From the NCBI RefSeq assembly GCF_020271745.1, contig NZ_CP084296.1:310001-374000 (forward strand): a stretch of 64,000 nucleotides of DNA, in the 5' to 3' direction. Position numbers and translations under genes: made by a program. The notes below the pieces were generated by a model. The model did not search any database and had not been told where the DNA came from. It saw nothing but the letters and a program-made list of their open reading frames with translations. Source of the DNA: Providencia alcalifaciens. GTDB lineage: Bacteria; Pseudomonadota; Gammaproteobacteria; Enterobacterales; Enterobacteriaceae. Numbering within the stretch: the first letter of the stretch is position 1; each line of letters starts with the position of its first letter. Below, in pieces: positions 61,187 to 64,000 of the stretch.

Positions 61187-62365
61187 CTATCCTGTTACTT
61201 TCACTCTAGCCGCCGCCGTTTTTGCCATCTCTAACGCTTGCTCAATCGAATCCCCAATCGCGAGCGCCACACCTAAACGACGAGTCCCAGCAATTTCCGG
61301 CTTACCAAATAAACGCAATTGAATATCAGAATCGAGTGCCTCATGAATGCCAGAAAAAACCACATTCTGACTATGCAGCTCAGGTAAAATCACGGCCGAT
61401 GCGCTGGCACCATACTGGCGAATAGTGCCAATCGGTAAGCCTAAGAAAGCGCGAACATGTAATGCGAATTCAGACAGATTCTGAGAAATCAACGTCACCA
61501 TGCCGGTATCATGAGGGCGAGGAGAAACTTCATTGAAAATAACCTCATCGCCACAGACAAACAGCTCCACGCCGAATAAGCCGTATCCACCTAAAGCGGT
61601 GACAATTTTCTTCGCCACGTCCTGCGCTTTTTGCAACGCAACGTCGCTCATTGCTTGCGGCTGCCAAGATTCGCGATAATCACCTTTTTCTTGGCGATGA
61701 CCCACAGGCGCACAAAAATGCACACCGTCTGCCGCGCTAATGGTTAATAAGGTAATTTCAAAATCAAAGTTCACCATTTTTTCAACAATCACGCGACCTT
61801 GACCTGTACGCCCGCCTTCTTGGGAATAATTCCACGCACTATCCAGCTGCTCCGCTGAGCGAATGACGCTCTGCCCTTTTCCTGATGAGCTCATAACCGG
61901 TTTTACAATGCAGGGAAAACCAATTTCATGGGCTGCGGCTTCAAAATCCGCTTTCGTTTCTACAAAGCGGTATCCAGACGTCGGCAGTTGTAACTCTTCA
62001 GCGGCTAAACGGCGGATCCCTTCACGGTTCATGGTTAGGTAAACCGCATTGGCGGATGGCACAACTTTTTGCCCTTGCTTTTCGAGCTCAACCAAGGTTT
62101 TAGTGGCAATAGCTTCAATTTCAGGAACGATAAAATCCGGCTTTTCACTCGCAACAAGTTGACGTAGTGCTTCACCATCCAACATATTAATGGTGTAACT
62201 GCGATGAGCAACATGCATCGCGGGGGCATTGTCGTAGCGATCTACCGCAATCACTTCAATACCCAAACGCTGGCACTCAATCGCCACTTCTTTACCTAAC
62301 TCCCCCGATCCGAGAAGCATAACTTTTGTCGCGCTAGAACAAAGTGCAGTACCTAATTGGCTCAT
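61187..62365 (-). CDS. purT: Phosphoribosylglycinamide formyltransferase 2
   Basis: 392 residues, the E. coli length. PurT is an ATP-grasp enzyme that uses formate and ATP to formylate GAR in purine synthesis, an alternative to PurN. Visible are the N-terminal [21 protein letters not shown], the ATP-grasp loop [15 protein letters not shown] and the metal-binding [14 protein letters not shown] PurR box lies in its promoter, so purine repression is expected. Confidence 0.97.
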   Translation of the reverse strand: MSQLGTALCSSATKVMLLGSGELGKEVAIECQRLGIEVIAVDRYDNAPAMHVAHRSYTINMLDGEALRQLVASEKPDFIVPEIEAIATKTLVELEKQGQKVVPSANAVYLTMNREGIRRLAAEELQLPTSGYRFVETKADFEAAAHEIGFPCIVKPVMSSSGKGQSVIRSAEQLDSAWNYSQEGGRTGQGRVIVEKMVNFDFEITLLTISAADGVHFCAPVGHRQEKGDYRESWQPQAMSDVALQKAQDVAKKIVTALGGYGLFGVELFVCGDEVIFNEVSPRPHDTGMVTLISQNLSEFALHVRAFLGLPIGTIRQYGASASAVILPELHSQNVVFSGIHEALDSDIQLRLFGKPEIAGTRRLGVALAIGDSIEQALEMAKTAAARVKVTG

Positions 62366-62433
62366 GATAATGACCTTATATCCCCAGAAATAAATGCTGC
62401 TACATAAAAGATAATGTATAAAAGATGGCTGGG

Positions 62434-62462
62434 ATTATATACGCAATCGTTTGCCTTGACCA
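62434..62462 (-). promoter_or_regulatory. purT promoter with PurR box in the spacer
   Basis: On the minus strand a -10 TATAAT (62434-62439) and a -35-like TGGTCA (62457-62462) have a 17-bp spacer. The plus-strand sequence ACGCAATCGTTTGCCT (62441-62456) fills it and matches the PurR consensus ACGCAAACGTTTGCGT at all but two or three bases. Confidence 0.85.
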
Positions 62463-62526
62463 TAATAGAAGCATAGCCCGCTAACAGTATTATCTGCAAA
62501 ATAGGCTAACCAATTAAAATTTCAGG

Positions 62527-63453
62527 TTAAATTTGAGGAGGTTCATCCCGCCCGGTCACATAAGGTTGGCGACGAGCGCCTTTGCCATAGCGTTTATGGA
62601 GTAGTGCTAACACACAAAATAGTAGACCAATCCAAATCAAGGTAAAGCTGACCCCTTTGACCCAATCGAAAATTTCATTAAACAGGAAAACCGCTAACAA
62701 GAATTGAATTGTTGGCTCTATATATTGCGCTAAACCAATCACCGTTAATGTTGTGCGTTTAATCGCTGCCGTGAAAAAGAGTAATGGAATGATAGTCACA
62801 GGCGCAGCCAGCATGTACAGCACTTTGGTTTGCCAATCACCATTTTCTACCGCACTCATTCCATTCGCTGATAACCACCAGGTAATACCTATCGCCAAGG
62901 GTAATAACCAGAGCGCCTCTAAAAACAGCGAGGTGATAACATCAAAACGAATAAATTTACGGATCAAACCATAAACCGCAAAGGCGCTTCCCATGACTAA
63001 GGCTAAAACGGGCAGTTCCCCATATTGAATAATTTGGTAGGCAACACCCGAGAAAATAAACACAACCGCAAGTTTTTCAGCGAAGACTAAACGCTCTCGC
63101 AAGAAAATCACACCAAGCAAGATAGAAAATAGCGGATTAATAAAATAACCCAAGCTCGCGGCCAATACTTGTCCATGAGTTAAGGCATAGGTGAAGGTTG
63201 TCCACGACACAGCCATAATCGAGGAGCTAAAAAAACACAGCACAATTGAACGTTTATCCGCCCACACTTGCTTCCACAGAGATTTATTCTTGATAAGTAA
63301 CCGAATAAAAAATAAGAACGGAAGAGACCAAATCAGTCGTTGCGCCAGTAATTCCATGGCTTGAGCATCAGGAAGTAATCGATAAAACAGCGGGGTTATC
63401 CCCCAAAGGATATAAGAAAAGATAGCTAATGCTACCCCTGAACGCAGCAACAT
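62527..63453 (-). CDS. rarD: EamA-family transporter RarD
   Basis: 308 residues with about ten hydrophobic helices. The protein follows the RarD pattern: FSYILWGITPLFYRLLP, LTHGQVLAASLGYFINPLFSILLGVIFLRERL, then FAVYGLIRKFIRFDVI and a second EamA half. The transported substrate is not established; RarD proteins have been linked to chloramphenicol-type sensitivity without proof. The ATG has GGATAA close upstream. It is 161 bp from purT on the same strand. Confidence 0.92.
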   Translation of the reverse strand: MLLRSGVALAIFSYILWGITPLFYRLLPDAQAMELLAQRLIWSLPFLFFIRLLIKNKSLWKQVWADKRSIVLCFFSSSIMAVSWTTFTYALTHGQVLAASLGYFINPLFSILLGVIFLRERLVFAEKLAVVFIFSGVAYQIIQYGELPVLALVMGSAFAVYGLIRKFIRFDVITSLFLEALWLLPLAIGITWWLSANGMSAVENGDWQTKVLYMLAAPVTIIPLLFFTAAIKRTTLTVIGLAQYIEPTIQFLLAVFLFNEIFDWVKGVSFTLIWIGLLFCVLALLHKRYGKGARRQPYVTGRDEPPQI

Positions 63454-64000
63454 AATTTATCCGTATGAAAGTATGGTTGATTTTTTTCTCTATAATACGC
63501 CAATAACGCAAAGATAATAGGTTGAAGTGAAAACTATCACTAAGGTTATCGACCAGTTTAATCAAACTAAACATTTTTATTAATAATACGCAAACCAATA
63601 TCGCAATATCTTTTAAGGAAATCATTACGTGTATTCACTCAAATTTTCAGAATACTTTGCAACTTTACTGCAATAATTTTAATGGCTTCACCACAATACA
63701 TAAAAAAAACAGATAAAAAATATCAAGAAGGATGATTAATTAAATTTCATAAAATTGCTAATAGTGCTTTTTATGACTAGCATTTTGCGATATTATTACT
63801 TAGCTAAATAACATTATTTTCAGGTTATCTAGAAAACATAATAATCGTAAGACAAGCTTAAAACTCTATCTTGTTACAAAACATTAAACAGATGTTACGT
63901 TTTGACACATACTTTAACCTTTGTTTCTTTTTTATATTAAAATTAGTCAAATACTTTTTTTAATATCATTTACGTTCAGCAATAATCTATAAAAAAGAAT
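63454..64000. other. AT-rich gene-free end of the window
   Basis: 547 bp, extremely AT-rich, containing the rarD promoter at its left side. I see no coding frame with a ribosome binding site, no tRNA-like structure and no repeat shared with the rest of the window. It probably holds the upstream region of a gene beyond the right edge. Confidence 0.4.

Noticed and set aside
63368-63625. An 85-codon minus-strand frame before rarD
   Set aside because: It overlaps the start of rarD in another frame and lacks a ribosome binding site or conserved features.

Overview
The window looks like chromosomal DNA of an AT-rich member of the Enterobacterales, most likely the Morganellaceae and closest in feel to Providencia. 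This is an inference from protein similarity and gene order recalled from memory; no database search was possible. Most genes are orthologues of E. coli core genes in E. coli-like order: rlmD-relA-mazG-pyrG-eno, dgt/mtn-btuF, erpA/hemL, mrcB, hrpB/sfsA-dksA-pcnB-folK-panBCD, yadHG/can/hpt/cueO/yacC, and btsT-yjiX-yjiA. Several genes expected from E. coli are missing at their usual places: mazEF between relA and mazG, a TRIC-channel gene (yadS) between btuF and erpA, and gluQ between dksA and pcnB.

Layout. 1-13553 is an accessory region. It holds two very large minus-strand toxin-like genes of the TcdA/TcdB-pore plus papain-like (YopT/LifA-type) cysteine protease class. One starts at 3908 and runs off the left edge; the other is complete (6717-13553, 2278 codons). 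They are clear paralogues with the same Cys-His-Asp spacing but different N-termini, and they are separated by an unrecognised 208-codon plus-strand gene and an SLC13/DASS carboxylate permease. 13760-23557 is the eno-pyrG-mazG-relA-rlmD block followed by dgt. 23689-30258 holds mtn, btuF, erpA, hemL and mrcB. 30470-39267 holds hrpB, sfsA, dksA, pcnB, folK and the pantothenate genes panB, panC and panD. 39398-45243 holds the YadGH ABC exporter, carbonic anhydrase, hpt, cueO and yacC. 45308-54651 is a second accessory or metabolic stretch: an AbrB-type membrane protein, a TetR regulator divergent from a UPF0261/PEP-hydrolase-family pair, an unknown membrane protein, diaminopimelate dehydrogenase, a MATE exporter and cysteine desulfidase. 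54823-58286 is the yjiA-yjiX-btsT group. 58681-63453 holds a WG-repeat lipoprotein-like or secreted protein, a GMC oxidoreductase, purT and rarD. The last 0.5 kb is AT-rich and shows no gene.

Regulation that can be read directly: a MerR-type 19-bp-spacer promoter before cueO (copper, CueR), a PurR box filling the spacer of the purT promoter, a pair of BtsR-type direct repeats before btsT, a pair of 18-bp palindromes before the UPF0261 operon (candidate TetR operators), and an AUU start codon for pcnB as in E. coli.

An ERIC-like intergenic repeat occurs at six places, twice with partial tandem duplications. Its central hairpin is maintained by compensatory base changes. Copies lie flush against, or inside, the ends of relA, erpA, mrcB and cyuA, and just before panD, where the repeat tail seems to supply the Shine-Dalgarno sequence. 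A second small 36-bp palindromic repeat flanks the yadHG-can block.
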